Assembly (NCBI GenBank): GCA_033283175.1
Contig: JAWMQM010000003.1
Span: forward strand, 62,001 to 126,000
DNA: 64,000 nucleotides
Reading direction: 5' to 3'
DNA from: Pseudomaricurvus sp033283175
Lineage (GTDB): Bacteria > Pseudomonadota > Gammaproteobacteria > Pseudomonadales > Cellvibrionaceae
The notes under the pieces were generated by a model. The model worked only from the letters and a program-made list of their open reading frames with translations, did not search any database and had not been told where the DNA came from. Made by a program: the position numbers and the translations under genes. Below, one piece after another: positions 1 through 9,419 of the stretch (its first letter is position 1; each line of letters opens with the position of its first letter).

Positions 1-197
1 TTAATTCACTGCTGACCTTGTTGACGCTGGGGCTGTTCCGTCCCTTTGCTATGGTGCGCACGGCGCGCTACCGGGCCGGGCACACGCTGCTGCTGGCAGC
101 GGCACCGCTGGATGGCTTTGTGGCGCAGGAGCTGGAACAGGTAGGGGCGCTGGGTGAGGAATTGGGTGATTTCTATGATTTCGATTTCGGTTTCTGA
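1..197 (+). CDS. C-terminal end of a YjgN/DUF898-type membrane protein (5' truncated by window)
   Basis: An open frame enters from the left edge, codes for 64 readable residues from base 3 and stops at 195-197. The residues include a segment resembling GLFRPFAMVRTARYRAGHTL and end in an acidic-aromatic tail (ELGDFYDFDFGF). Both resemble the C-terminus of the DUF898/YjgN family of multi-pass inner-membrane proteins, whose function is unknown. The M48 protease follows after 6 bases; a YjgN gene next to an M48 protease is a common pairing in Gammaproteobacteria. Only the end is visible, so the assignment rests on this tail and the neighbour. Confidence 0.6.
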   Translation, partial: NSLLTLLTLGLFRPFAMVRTARYRAGHTLLLAAAPLDGFVAQELEQVGALGEELGDFYDFDFGF

Positions 198-203
198 CGG
201 AGT

Positions 204-1352
204 GTGGTCTTGATCCGGCAGGCGCAGTCGACTTTTGTTGTGCAGGGCTTGTGGTATGACGGGGTCACCTCCCGCGCACAGGCTGCGAGCCTCCGGCTGT
301 GGGGTAACCAGGTGGTCTTGCAGGTTGACGGCGAGACAGAGCGGGAAGCCGGGCTGGCTGACGTAGTGGTGTCGCCGCGACTGGGCAATTCACCCCGCTA
401 CCTTACCTTCGGTGGCAGTGGACGCTTTGAAACCAGGGATAACCGGCAACTGGATCAGTGGCTTGGCCAGCAGCGGCGCGCGCCCTGGCATCAGCTGCTG
501 CACAGGCTGGAATCACGCTGGCACTGGGTGCTGGTGTCGCTGCTGCTGGTAATCGCGTTTGTCTGGGGGCTGCTGCGCTTTGCCTTGCCGCTGGCGGCTT
601 ACGAGTTGGCACAGCGACTGCCGTCCCGGCTGGAGCAGGTGTTGGGGGAGGAGACCCTTAGCTTTCTGGATCAGCACTATTTGCGTCCCACCGGCTTGAG
701 TGAGCAGCAACAACAGCAGGTGCAGGCGACGATGCAGCCTTTGCTGCAGGAGCACCCGCATTTGCAGTTGCGTCTGCTGTTCCGCGATGGCGGCGTTGTT
801 GGCGCCAATGCCCTGGCGCTGCCGGACGGTACCCTGGTGCTCACTGACCAACTGGTGGCGCTGGCGGCGACGGAGGAGGAGCTGCTGGCAGTGCTGGCTC
901 ACGAAGTGGGGCATGTGGCCTACAAGCACAGTTTACAGGCGTTGGTGCGCAGCTCCCTGTTGGGGTTCACGCTGATGTTTATTGCCGGTGATGTCTCCGC
1001 CACGTCGGAGCTCTTGCTGGGGGCACCGGTTGTGCTGCTGGAGCTTTCTTTCTCCCGCAATTTCGAGCGGGAGGCAGACGCCTTTGCCCGACAATACCTG
1101 CAACGGCGTGGTATTGCGTTGCACCATTTTGTCCATTTGATGGAGAGGCTTGAGAGGGCAGGACGTTGTCGTACGGGTGGATCAGGACCGGAGCCCGCGG
1201 AGTCCACCTCGGCCGATGCCTTGCAGTGTTATCGGGATCTCGCCAGCCAGCAGGCGCCATCAGCAACGACTGGCGGTGGCGATAACAACTGGTTCAACTA
1301 CCTGTCAACACACCCTCCGACCCGGGAGCGATTGGAGCGATTTCATGACTGA
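204..1352 (+). CDS. M48 family zinc metallopeptidase, membrane-anchored
   Basis: 382 residues from a GTG start six bases after the preceding stop. The N-terminal ~90 residues form a soluble beta-rich-looking domain, followed by one clear membrane segment at about 108-130 and the peptidase domain. The zinc motif HEVGH is at 233-237, and the third-ligand region reads NFEREADAFA, typical of M48 peptidases (HtpX/Oma1/BepA class). The architecture suggests the protease domain is tethered to the inner membrane. It lies between a YjgN-type protein and an anion transporter and overlaps the latter by 8 bases, so the three are probably cotranscribed. Its substrates are unknown. Confidence 0.85.
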   Translation: MVLIRQAQSTFVVQGLWYDGVTSRAQAASLRLWGNQVVLQVDGETEREAGLADVVVSPRLGNSPRYLTFGGSGRFETRDNRQLDQWLGQQRRAPWHQLLHRLESRWHWVLVSLLLVIAFVWGLLRFALPLAAYELAQRLPSRLEQVLGEETLSFLDQHYLRPTGLSEQQQQQVQATMQPLLQEHPHLQLRLLFRDGGVVGANALALPDGTLVLTDQLVALAATEEELLAVLAHEVGHVAYKHSLQALVRSSLLGFTLMFIAGDVSATSELLLGAPVVLLELSFSRNFEREADAFARQYLQRRGIALHHFVHLMERLERAGRCRTGGSGPEPAESTSADALQCYRDLASQQAPSATTGGGDNNWFNYLSTHPPTRERLERFHD

Positions 1353-2733
1353 GGCGGCAAAGCGCTATGCCATGTGGCTTGGACCTTTGGCAGCGGTGCT
1401 GACCGGGGTGTTCATGTGGCAGGCCGGTTGGCAGCGGGAGGCCTGCTTTGCCGGCGGCATTACCATCCTGTGTGCGATCTGGTGGGTATTTGAACCCATC
1501 CCGGTGCCGGCCACTTCGCTGCTGCCGCTGGGCGGCTTTCCCCTGCTGGGTGTGCTCAATGGTGAGCAGGTGGCGAGTGCGTATGGCAGCCCCGTTATTC
1601 TGCTGTTGGTCGGTGGCGCCATGATGTCGAAGGGGATGGAGCGCAGTGGCCTTCACCGTCGCATTGCCTTGTGGCTGATCCGGGTGTGCGGTACCCAAAG
1701 CCTTGCACGCGTGGTGTTTGGTTTTATGCTGGCGTCGGCGCTGCTGTCCATGTGGATATCCAATACCGCTACGGTGCTGATGCTGTTACCGGTTGCCATG
1801 GCCGTTCTCGACGGGAGCGATAATCGACGTTTTACGGTTGCCCTGCTGTTGGGTATTGCCTACGCCGCCAGTATTGGTGGATTGGCAACGCCCATCGGCA
1901 CGCCACCCAATCTGATTTTTATCTCGATTTATCAACAGCTGGGTGGTCGTGAGATCACGTTCCTTGAGTGGATGGCGATCGGTATGCCGGTGGTCGCGGT
2001 ACTGTTGCCGCTGGCGGCCTGGTGGTTAAGTCGCGGCCTTGATGGCGAATTGGGTGGAATCCTCCACCCGGCCGGAATCATGAGCAGTGCCGAGAAGCGG
2101 ATCATGGTGATTTTTTCGTTGGTTATCCTGGCCTGGCTGACGCTGAAAAATCCACTCGGTGGCTGGAGCGGCTGGTTGCAACTGCCCTACGCCAATTACG
2201 CCGCTGTAGCCTTTATGGCAGTGGTGGTGATGTTTCTCTGTCCCGATGGTGAAGGTGGACGTTTGCTGGATTGGCCCAGTGCCAGCTCTATTCACTGGGG
2301 GGTGATGATTCTGTTTGCCGGGGGAATCGCCATCGCCAAGGCGTTTACGGTGACCGGCATCAGTCACGCGGTTGGTGAGCAATTGTCCGGTTTGGCTGGC
2401 TGGCCGCTGTTGGGTGTTATCCTGGTCATATGCCTGGGGGTTACCTTCCTGACCGAGGTCACCAGCAATACGGCCACGGCAACGTTGCTGATGCCTTTGT
2501 TGGGCGCTGCCGCGGGTTCCACGGAGTGGGATCCGGCACTGTTGATGATACCCGCCGCGTTGAGTGCGACCTGTGCGTTTATGTTGCCGGTGGCCACCGC
2601 GCCCAACGCACTGGTCATGGCTTCAGGGCAATTGCGGGTAGCGGATATGGCCAGTCGCGGGTTGGTGCTGAACCTTATGGCGGCTTCAGTGATAGCGCTG
2701 TTGTCCTGGCTGTTGCTGCCACTGGTGGTGTGA
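1345..2733 (+). CDS. DASS/SLC13-family sodium:anion symporter
   Basis: 462 residues if the ATG at 1345 is used. That start overlaps the protease gene by 8 bases and directly precedes the first membrane segment; the longer open frame upstream has no conserved features. About 11-12 hydrophobic segments are present. Two SNT motifs (WISNTATVLMLLP near 135 and EVTSNTATATLLMP near 370) are the family signature that forms the sodium and carboxylate/anion site. Family members carry C4-dicarboxylates, citrate or sulfate; the substrate cannot be told from sequence alone. It probably sits in one operon with the YjgN-like and M48 genes. Confidence 0.85.
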   Translation: MTEAAKRYAMWLGPLAAVLTGVFMWQAGWQREACFAGGITILCAIWWVFEPIPVPATSLLPLGGFPLLGVLNGEQVASAYGSPVILLLVGGAMMSKGMERSGLHRRIALWLIRVCGTQSLARVVFGFMLASALLSMWISNTATVLMLLPVAMAVLDGSDNRRFTVALLLGIAYAASIGGLATPIGTPPNLIFISIYQQLGGREITFLEWMAIGMPVVAVLLPLAAWWLSRGLDGELGGILHPAGIMSSAEKRIMVIFSLVILAWLTLKNPLGGWSGWLQLPYANYAAVAFMAVVVMFLCPDGEGGRLLDWPSASSIHWGVMILFAGGIAIAKAFTVTGISHAVGEQLSGLAGWPLLGVILVICLGVTFLTEVTSNTATATLLMPLLGAAAGSTEWDPALLMIPAALSATCAFMLPVATAPNALVMASGQLRVADMASRGLVLNLMAASVIALLSWLLLPLVV

Positions 2734-2879
2734 GCTGATTAACAAATGCTCAAATTGTGGGTTTTTTGGCTGGTAGCGGTGAAAAAAAGAGTTGATCCTG
2801 GATAAAGCTTTTTCTGGTCACTTCCTTATAATCGTACGTTTTAACTTGGGGACTACACGTTGGCGGCAGGGCCGCAGGC

Positions 2880-4937
2880 GTGAAGGGGGCAGGTGCAGTG
2901 ATTATTAATTCGTTGTCGGGGGCCCGGCGTAAACCGGGTGGGCGATGGATTTTGACCGCGCTGATGTTTACGTGTGCGGCACATCAGGTGTTGGCAGAGG
3001 CCCCGGACGAGATAACCACCGAGGTTGGCTACCAGGCGTTGGCCGATATGTCCCTTGAGGAACTGGTGGCCATGGACGTCTTCAAGGCCGCCAACTTGCT
3101 GCCGGAGCAACCCGCCAAGGCCCCGGGTACGGTCTACAGTTTCGGCCAGGACGATTTCCGTCGCTTTGGTGTGCGTCGTCTCGACGAGCTGCTGGAGTTT
3201 GTGCCCGGCATGCAGGTCAATCAGTATCGCAAACGCCACCGCTCCATCTGGGCCCGTGGCGTCATCGAGCGCTACAACGACAAATTTGTGTTGCTGATTG
3301 ATGGCGTGCGCCGGCAGCAACTCTACTACGGCCACTTCTCTGCCGGTGAAGAGCTGCCACTGGAATACGTGGAGAAGGTGGAGATTATTCTCGGCCCCGC
3401 CTCCAGTCTTTATGGTGCCAATGCTTTCAGTGGACTGATCTCGATCACCACCCGGGATTTTGCTGCTAAGCCGGAGCTGACGCTGTCGCAGGAGTTCGGT
3501 AACCACGAACGCAGTAAAACCACCATGCATTACAATTCGGCGTCGTGGCAGGTGTTTGGCAGTTACCTGGATCAGGAGGCGCCCTTCAGCGACGACCGCC
3601 TGAGCTTTATCGGTGACGATGTTGTGCAGCCCCTGGATGAGAGTTACCAGAATATCTCCGTCAAAGGGCAGCTGCTGCCGGGCCTGACCGTGATGGCGGA
3701 TTACCGCGAGTCTGATACGCCGTTTGTCTTTATCCCCCCGACCCAGGATGCCTATATTGAAGGGGAGGCCTGGTCGGTGGCCCTCAATTATGAAGTGGGC
3801 ACTTTCGAAAATGGGCGGCTGGAAGCCAACGTCTACTACCAGGACGACAAGGTTCTGGAGTACGAGCGTGAGCAGCTTACCGGCGCGCTCGGTTATGAGG
3901 AGCATCAGAACGCCGTCATGTCCGGAGCAACAGTCACCGGCTTTAAAAACTTCGGCGACCACACCCTGGCCCTCGGCACCACCTGGAAGCACGAGCGGGC
4001 GGAAAAAATGAGCTATACCCGCAGCTTCAGTTACAACCGTGGTTTTTTCCCCGAGGAGTACGGTGAACTGCTGACTGAGCCCCATATCAGCAACGATGAT
4101 TACGCCCTGTTCCTGCAGGATGTGTGGGCGCTGAGCGAAACGCTGAAAGTGACAGTGGGGTTGCGACAGGATCACTTTCAGCGCTTTGATGACTATTTCA
4201 ACTACCGCGCGGCACTGGTCTATTCGCCAGCGGTGCAGCATACCTGGAAGCTGCTCTACGGTACCGCCATTCGCACTCCGACCCTGCGTGAGTACCTGAA
4301 GGTTCTGGAGAACACCAGTTTCATGCAGCCGGAACTGGATGCGGAGACCATTGATTCGGTGGAGGCCAGTTACCGCTACGCCGAGGGCGACTGGGACGCT
4401 GGTATTACCCTCTATCACAACACCCTGCACGACTTTATCCGCGAGACGCCAACCCCTGATGGTTTTGATGAGTACTTTGCCAACTCCCCCAGTGAGGTGA
4501 TTGTACAAGGGGTGGAGACGCTGGTTTCCAAAACGTTTGGTGACCGGTTAGCGGTCCGCCTCGGCGTGGCCTACGTCGATTTCGAGATTAATAACATTCA
4601 GGCGTCGTTTCACGATATGCCCTACGTTGCCGAATGGACCGGCAGCCTGAACCTGGATTACGCCATCAGCGACCAGCACCAGATTGGCCTGTCGGTGATC
4701 AGTAACAGCAATCGCCGCGTTCTTAATGGTATTGCCACGGACGATGCCGACAGCTTTGCCTTACTGAACGCCCACGTCAGCGGGCATCTGTGGGGCAATG
4801 TCAGCTATCAGCTGGGGGCCGACAACCTGCTGGACGAGCGGGTGATGGACGTGGCCGCCGATTTCGGTACGCAATACAACGTCGAAAAGAGTCGCCGGCA
4901 GTTGTGGCTGAAACTCACATGGACCCCCGATTTGTAA
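2880..4937 (+). CDS. TonB-dependent outer-membrane receptor linked to a c-di-GMP module
   Basis: 685 residues from a GTG at 2880. The first ~40 residues are a plausible signal peptide with a late A-x-A-type site before EAPDEITTE. The plug domain follows (VLLIDGVRRQQ, then VEKVEIILGPASSLYGANAF), then a 22-strand-type barrel ending LWLKLTWTPDL. Such receptors import or sense large ligands at the outer membrane, but the ligand is not evident. A TATAAT hexamer at 2827-2832 is a possible promoter element. The stop overlaps the next start by one base (TAATG), so the receptor is in an operon with the YfiR and GGDEF-EAL genes; this context favours a sensing role. The exact start is uncertain. Confidence 0.85.
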   Translation: MKGAGAVIINSLSGARRKPGGRWILTALMFTCAAHQVLAEAPDEITTEVGYQALADMSLEELVAMDVFKAANLLPEQPAKAPGTVYSFGQDDFRRFGVRRLDELLEFVPGMQVNQYRKRHRSIWARGVIERYNDKFVLLIDGVRRQQLYYGHFSAGEELPLEYVEKVEIILGPASSLYGANAFSGLISITTRDFAAKPELTLSQEFGNHERSKTTMHYNSASWQVFGSYLDQEAPFSDDRLSFIGDDVVQPLDESYQNISVKGQLLPGLTVMADYRESDTPFVFIPPTQDAYIEGEAWSVALNYEVGTFENGRLEANVYYQDDKVLEYEREQLTGALGYEEHQNAVMSGATVTGFKNFGDHTLALGTTWKHERAEKMSYTRSFSYNRGFFPEEYGELLTEPHISNDDYALFLQDVWALSETLKVTVGLRQDHFQRFDDYFNYRAALVYSPAVQHTWKLLYGTAIRTPTLREYLKVLENTSFMQPELDAETIDSVEASYRYAEGDWDAGITLYHNTLHDFIRETPTPDGFDEYFANSPSEVIVQGVETLVSKTFGDRLAVRLGVAYVDFEINNIQASFHDMPYVAEWTGSLNLDYAISDQHQIGLSVISNSNRRVLNGIATDDADSFALLNAHVSGHLWGNVSYQLGADNLLDERVMDVAADFGTQYNVEKSRRQLWLKLTWTPDL

Positions 4938-5509
4938 TGCAGACGCTGGTTGGGAATCTTCCTGCCGGCCGCTGCCGGCCGCTATTCTGGATGCTGTTGC
5001 TGATCATGGCAGCGTTGCCGGCGCGCGCTGCAGACCTGCAGCCGCAGATGGTCAAGGCGGCGTTTGTGTTCAATATCGCCAAATTTATGAGCTGGCCGGA
5101 AGCTACCGACCAGAGTGCGCCGTTCTATTTCTGCTTTTACCGGCGCAACTCCCTGGGGGAGGCGTTTGACCTGTTGCAGAGCCGGGGGATTGCCGGGCGG
5201 GAGCTGCAGGCACGGGTGGTGGATAAGTGGCGCAGGTCCAGTGGCTGTGACCTGCTGCTGGTCCCGGAAGAGGAGCTGCTGGCATTTAAGCTGGAAGCCA
5301 GGGGGCTGCCACCAAGACCGACCCTGGTGGTGGCGGACCTGACCGATCAGGAGTCCAGGGGCATGGCTCACACAGGGGTTCATGTGGCGCTGGTGCGGCA
5401 GGGTGCGCGTATTGCCTTCGAGGTCCATTTGGACGAATTGCAGCGTTCAGGCTTGAAAGCGAGCTCAGAGTTGTTGAAACTGGCAAGAATTGTCCGGGAT
5501 AACGGTTAA
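4937..5509 (+). CDS. YfiR-family periplasmic protein
   Basis: 190 residues from the ATG in the TAATG overlap with the receptor; longer in-frame starts lie inside the receptor gene and are less likely. Residues 1-31 form a signal peptide ending ALPARA. The mature part (QMVKAAFVFNIAKFMSWPEA, LLLVPEEELL, then IAFEVHLDELQRSGLKASSE) has the layout of the YfiR/DUF4154 family. YfiR is the periplasmic inhibitor of the diguanylate cyclase YfiN/TpbB in Pseudomonas. The downstream gene encodes a CHASE8-type cyclase, the domain YfiR-family proteins act on, which supports a repressor role here. No YfiB lipoprotein gene is present; the TonB receptor seems to take its place. Confidence 0.85.
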   Translation: MQTLVGNLPAGRCRPLFWMLLLIMAALPARAADLQPQMVKAAFVFNIAKFMSWPEATDQSAPFYFCFYRRNSLGEAFDLLQSRGIAGRELQARVVDKWRRSSGCDLLLVPEEELLAFKLEARGLPPRPTLVVADLTDQESRGMAHTGVHVALVRQGARIAFEVHLDELQRSGLKASSELLKLARIVRDNG

Positions 5510-5512
5510 AAG

Positions 5513-7591
5513 ATGCAGATCTTGGGGCGCTATTCGATACGCAAAACCCTGCAGCTGGTCATTCTGGTGGCCAGCAGCTCGGCGTTGCTGATGGCGACCA
5601 TCGGCTTTTCGGTCAACGACTGGTATGCCTCCCGCGCCCAGTTGTTCGAGCAGCTCCGCTCAGAAGCTTCCATTATTGCCAATAACAGCCTCGCGGCCCT
5701 CACCTTTGAGGATCAGGATGCGGCGCGACGCACCCTGGCGAGTCTGGTGAGTGAACGCAATATCATTGCTGCCGCCCTCTACCGGGATGACGGCAGCCGC
5801 TTTGCCAGTTTCGAAAAGCAGACCGGCTTCCTGCCCGATGCCACCTTTAAGCAGGAGCAGGGGGAGTTCGGTGAGTTGCTCTACCTGCAGTTACCCATCG
5901 AGCTGGGGGAGGAGACGCTGGGGGCAATCCTGCTGCTGGCAGACCACAGCGACTGGCAGAAGCGCCAGGTGGTAAGGCTGTTGACGGCCTTCGGGTTGTT
6001 TGTGCTCTCCCTGATGCTGGCTATGCTGATCTCCTCGCGCTTGCAGCGGTTGGTGACCCAGCCTCTGTTCGTACTGACCGACACCGCCCGTCGTATTACC
6101 CAGAGCCGCGACTACAGCGTCCGTGCGGAAGTGCTGTCCGGGGATGAAATCGGCCGCCTGGCGTCGGACTTTAACGAGATGCTGGACCAGATCCAGCTGC
6201 GCGATGAGGAGCTGCGCCGGGCCCAGGAGCAACTGGAAGACAAGGTGGCCGAGCGCACCCTGGAGCTGCAGGACCTGGCTCGCCGCCTGGAGCACCAGGC
6301 CTACCACGACTCCCTCACCGGCCTGGCCAATCGTATAACCTTCGACAACCGCCTGCGTGACGGCATCAGTCAGGCACGGCGCTTTGGTGGCCAGTTGTCG
6401 GTGATGTTCCTCGACCTGGACCGCTTTAAGGTGATCAATGACACCCTTGGCCACGGTACCGGTGACCGCCTGCTGGTGGAGGTGGCGCGACGGCTGAAGA
6501 ACTGCCTGCGCGAAACCGACACCCTGGCCCGACTGGGGGGGGATGAATTCGCGGTGCTGCTGGTGGATGTGGATCCGGGGCACACCGGTGATGTGGCCAA
6601 CAAGCTGCTGCACACGGTGCGGCAGCCCATGGAGATCAACGGCCACAGTCTGCAGCTCACCAGCAGTATCGGTATCTCGGTCTACCCGGGGGATGGCGAT
6701 ACTGCCGCAGCCATTCTCAAGAACGCCGACACCGCCATGTACCGCTCCAAGGATCGTGGCCGCAACCGCCTCACTTTCTTCGCGCCGGATATGAACGAGC
6801 GCGTGGAACGCCGCCTGGTGCTGGAGAACAAGCTGCGCAGGGCTATTCAGGAGTCCCGTTTCTCTCTTGCCTACCAGGCCAAGTGGTCCTGCAAAGACAG
6901 CCAGCTGCTGGGTGTGGAGGTGCTGGTGCGCTGGGTCGATGAGGAGGAGGGCAATATCTCGCCGGAGGAGTTTATCCCGCTGGCGGAGGATTGTGGCCTG
7001 ATCGTGGATATCGACCTGTGGGTACTGGAGAACGCCTGTCGCGATATGCTCAAGCTGCATCGACAGGGCTTCGCTGACCTGCAGCTGTCGGTGAACTTCT
7101 CACCGCTGCACTTTGCCCACCACGACGCCTATATGGATGTGGCCAATATCCTGGTGAAAACCGGTTTCCCCGGACACAAGCTGGAGCTGGAGATTACCGA
7201 GAGCCTGATTGGTCCCGACGCGGAAGATGTGTGTGGTCAATTGCGGGCCATTAATGACCTGGGGGTGGAGATCTCCATCGACGACTTCGGCACCGCTTAC
7301 TCTTCTCTCAGCCGCCTCAAGCAGCTGCCCTTGCACACCCTCAAGATCGACCGCGCCTTTATCCGCGACCTGGGGCGCGACAGTGACGACGAAACCCTGG
7401 TGAAAACCATCATCACCATGGGCCACAACCTCAACCTGAAGATTGTGGCTGAAGGCATTGAAACCCAGCAGCAGCACGATTTTGTGGTCAGTCACGGCTG
7501 CGACGCGGTGCAGGGGCACCTGTTCAGCAAGGCGGTCAGTTTTGCCGAGTTGCAGCAGCTGGCACAGCGTGCGGAATTGATCAGCGCCTGA
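5513..7591 (+). CDS. CHASE8-HAMP-GGDEF-EAL membrane c-di-GMP enzyme (YfiN-like with added EAL)
   Basis: 692 residues, starting 3 bases after yfiR. Order: membrane helix ~12-33; periplasmic CHASE8-like domain ~35-150 (SIIANNSLAALTFEDQDAA); second helix ~155-180; HAMP ~180-235; GGDEF domain with intact GGDEF near 343 and an upstream RETD inhibitory-site motif; then an EAL domain from ~440. The EAL signature reads EVL(VRW), and downstream motifs ELEITES, DDFGTAYSSL, KIDRAFI and AEGIE are present, so both synthesis and hydrolysis look chemically possible. Which activity dominates cannot be read. Pseudomonas YfiN lacks EAL, so this is a bifunctional variant. The YfiR neighbour probably controls it from the periplasm. 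Confidence 0.9.
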   Translation: MQILGRYSIRKTLQLVILVASSSALLMATIGFSVNDWYASRAQLFEQLRSEASIIANNSLAALTFEDQDAARRTLASLVSERNIIAAALYRDDGSRFASFEKQTGFLPDATFKQEQGEFGELLYLQLPIELGEETLGAILLLADHSDWQKRQVVRLLTAFGLFVLSLMLAMLISSRLQRLVTQPLFVLTDTARRITQSRDYSVRAEVLSGDEIGRLASDFNEMLDQIQLRDEELRRAQEQLEDKVAERTLELQDLARRLEHQAYHDSLTGLANRITFDNRLRDGISQARRFGGQLSVMFLDLDRFKVINDTLGHGTGDRLLVEVARRLKNCLRETDTLARLGGDEFAVLLVDVDPGHTGDVANKLLHTVRQPMEINGHSLQLTSSIGISVYPGDGDTAAAILKNADTAMYRSKDRGRNRLTFFAPDMNERVERRLVLENKLRRAIQESRFSLAYQAKWSCKDSQLLGVEVLVRWVDEEEGNISPEEFIPLAEDCGLIVDIDLWVLENACRDMLKLHRQGFADLQLSVNFSPLHFAHHDAYMDVANILVKTGFPGHKLELEITESLIGPDAEDVCGQLRAINDLGVEISIDDFGTAYSSLSRLKQLPLHTLKIDRAFIRDLGRDSDDETLVKTIITMGHNLNLKIVAEGIETQQQHDFVVSHGCDAVQGHLFSKAVSFAELQQLAQRAELISA

Positions 7592-7619
7592 GTAGGTTAA
7601 GGTTTCAGGCAGAACGTCC

Positions 7620-8081
7620 TTATTGGGCCGAGGTCAGGCTCTTGCGCATGGTCAGGTGCTCAATCCCCGCTTCCACAAAGCGCTCCCCCTCACCACGGTA
7701 TCCGAGCCCCTCATAGAAGCCCAGAGCGCTTACCTGTGCGTTGAGCCATGTGGCCTGCAGGCCGGAGCGACGGGCCTCCGCTTCCAGGGCGGTCATGATC
7801 TGCACTCCCAGTCCGAGCTTGCGCCACGATGCCAATACGGCCACCCGGCCGATCTTGCCCTGTTCCGGCGCCCCGGGTTGCAGGTCGAGGCGGCCACAGG
7901 CGATGGCCTCTCCGTCACAACGCAGCAGGGCGTGGATGCAGTGCGGGTCTCGATCGTCCCACTCCTCCTCCTCAGGTACCTGCTGCTCGTCGATAAAAAC
8001 CCGGCCGCGTACTTCTCGCAGGGCGCTGGCTTCATCGGCAAACTGGCACAGCAGCAACTGGCAGCCGGGAGGGCGGCTCAT
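7620..8081 (-). CDS. GNAT-family N-acetyltransferase
   Basis: 153 residues. The fold signature is visible: an N-terminal VFIDEQQVPEEEEWD segment, then GRVAVLASWRKLGLG (acetyl-CoA-binding motif A), and a C-terminal ALGFYEGLGYRGEGERF segment of the kind that ends GNAT domains. The FxxEQ.V..E.E.D pattern near the N-terminus is typical of the ElaA/YitI-like subgroup. The acceptor substrate is unknown. It lies 14 bases downstream of dapE on the same strand and is probably the last gene of a dapD-dapE unit, although its function need not relate to lysine synthesis. Confidence 0.8.
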   Translation of the reverse strand: MSRPPGCQLLLCQFADEASALREVRGRVFIDEQQVPEEEEWDDRDPHCIHALLRCDGEAIACGRLDLQPGAPEQGKIGRVAVLASWRKLGLGVQIMTALEAEARRSGLQATWLNAQVSALGFYEGLGYRGEGERFVEAGIEHLTMRKSLTSAQ

Positions 8082-8095
8082 GGTGTTACGTCCGT

Positions 8096-9229
8096 TCAGG
8101 CCAGCAGGCGGCTGAGAATGCCGCGGTACATGGCGGTAAGCTGCTCCAGCTCGGCGACGTTGGTGCTCTCGTCCACCTTGTGGATGGTGGCGTTGACTGG
8201 CCCCAATTCCACCACCTGTGCACCGGTAGGGGCAATAAAGCGACCGTCGGAGGTGCCGCCGGCGGTGGAGAGTTCGGTCTCAATACCCGCATCGCGGATG
8301 GCGGCTACGGCGGCCTCCACCAGTGGCCCCTCGGCCGTGAGGAAAGGTTGGCCACTGAGGCGCCAGTCGATGCTGTACTTGAGGCCGTGCTTGTCGAGGA
8401 TGGCCTCGGTGCGGTCGCGCAGCAGCTGCTCGGTGAGTTCGGTGGAGAAGCGGAAGTTAAAGATCACCTCCACCTCACCGGGAATCACATTGGTGGCGCC
8501 GGTGCCGGAGTTGAGGTTGGAGACCTGGAAACTGGTGGCGGGAAAGAAGTCGTTGCCCTGATCCCACTCTTCTGCAGCCAGCTCCGCCAGCGCCGGCGCC
8601 AGGCGGTGAATGGGGTTGTCCGCCAGATGCGGGTAGGCCACGTGGCCCTGCACACCGTGGACGGTGAGCCAGCAGCCGAGGGAGCCGCGGCGGCCGTTCT
8701 TGATGGTGTCGCCGGTGATGTGGGTACTGGAGGGCTCGCCCACCACGCACCAGGTGATCTTTTCGTTCTGCGCTTCCAGCCACTCCACCACTTTTACCGT
8801 GCCGTTTACCGCCGGGCCTTCCTCGTCACTGGTGATCAGGAAGGCGATGCGGCCCTGGTGGTCCGGGTATTCGGCCACGAACTCTTCACAGGCCACCACC
8901 ATGGCGGCGAGGCTGCCCTTCATGTCGGCAGCGCCGCGACCATAGAGCATGCCATCCTTGATGGTGGGCTCGAAGGGCGGCGTCTGCCACTGGCTTTCGG
9001 GGCCGGTGGGGACTACATCGGTGTGGCCGGCGAAGCAGAGGATGGGGCCTTCGTTGCCGCGTACGGCCCAGAGGTTGTCCACCTCCCCAAACCGCAGATG
9101 CTCAATGTGAAAGCCACAGGCCTGCAGGCGCGCTGCCATCATCTTCTGGCAGTTGGCGTCTTCCGGTGTAACGGAGGGGCAGCGGATCAGATCGCAGGTG
9201 AACTGCAGGGTGGGGGTGACATCGCTCAT
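8096..9229 (-). CDS. dapE: Succinyl-diaminopimelate desuccinylase
   Basis: 377 residues from the ATG at 9229, which gives the family's normal length; a start 13 codons upstream is open but unlikely. The M20 metallopeptidase ligands are visible: CFAGHTDVVPTG, GRGAADMKGS, TSDEEGPAVNGT, and a C-terminal NATIHKVDEST. The enzyme hydrolyses N-succinyl-LL-diaminopimelate to LL-diaminopimelate and succinate with two zinc ions, in the succinylase route to lysine and peptidoglycan DAP. dapD lies upstream on the same strand, 190 bases away. The intervening 9230-9419 is G-rich on the plus strand with no evident gene. Confidence 0.95.
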   Translation of the reverse strand: MSDVTPTLQFTCDLIRCPSVTPEDANCQKMMAARLQACGFHIEHLRFGEVDNLWAVRGNEGPILCFAGHTDVVPTGPESQWQTPPFEPTIKDGMLYGRGAADMKGSLAAMVVACEEFVAEYPDHQGRIAFLITSDEEGPAVNGTVKVVEWLEAQNEKITWCVVGEPSSTHITGDTIKNGRRGSLGCWLTVHGVQGHVAYPHLADNPIHRLAPALAELAAEEWDQGNDFFPATSFQVSNLNSGTGATNVIPGEVEVIFNFRFSTELTEQLLRDRTEAILDKHGLKYSIDWRLSGQPFLTAEGPLVEAAVAAIRDAGIETELSTAGGTSDGRFIAPTGAQVVELGPVNATIHKVDESTNVAELEQLTAMYRGILSRLLA

Positions 9230-9419
9230 GGTGACAGGGCTGGCCGTGTTTGCAAAAAGGGCGGGCATTCTACCGTAATTCGCCGGGAGCAGCGAGGTGG
9301 CCTAAGTTGGGAGGGATGAGGGTTGGGACGGGAGACGGCCTGGAAGGAAGGGGAGGGGGTGATCGGGAGGAGAGCCCGGGTGCGGCGGACACTGCACCCG
9401 GGGAGGAGCCTGACGGCGA

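Noticed and set aside
2853..4508. 551-residue open frame on the minus strand
   Set aside because: It lies wholly opposite the TonB receptor gene; codon use and amino acid pattern are those of an antisense shadow in GC-rich DNA.
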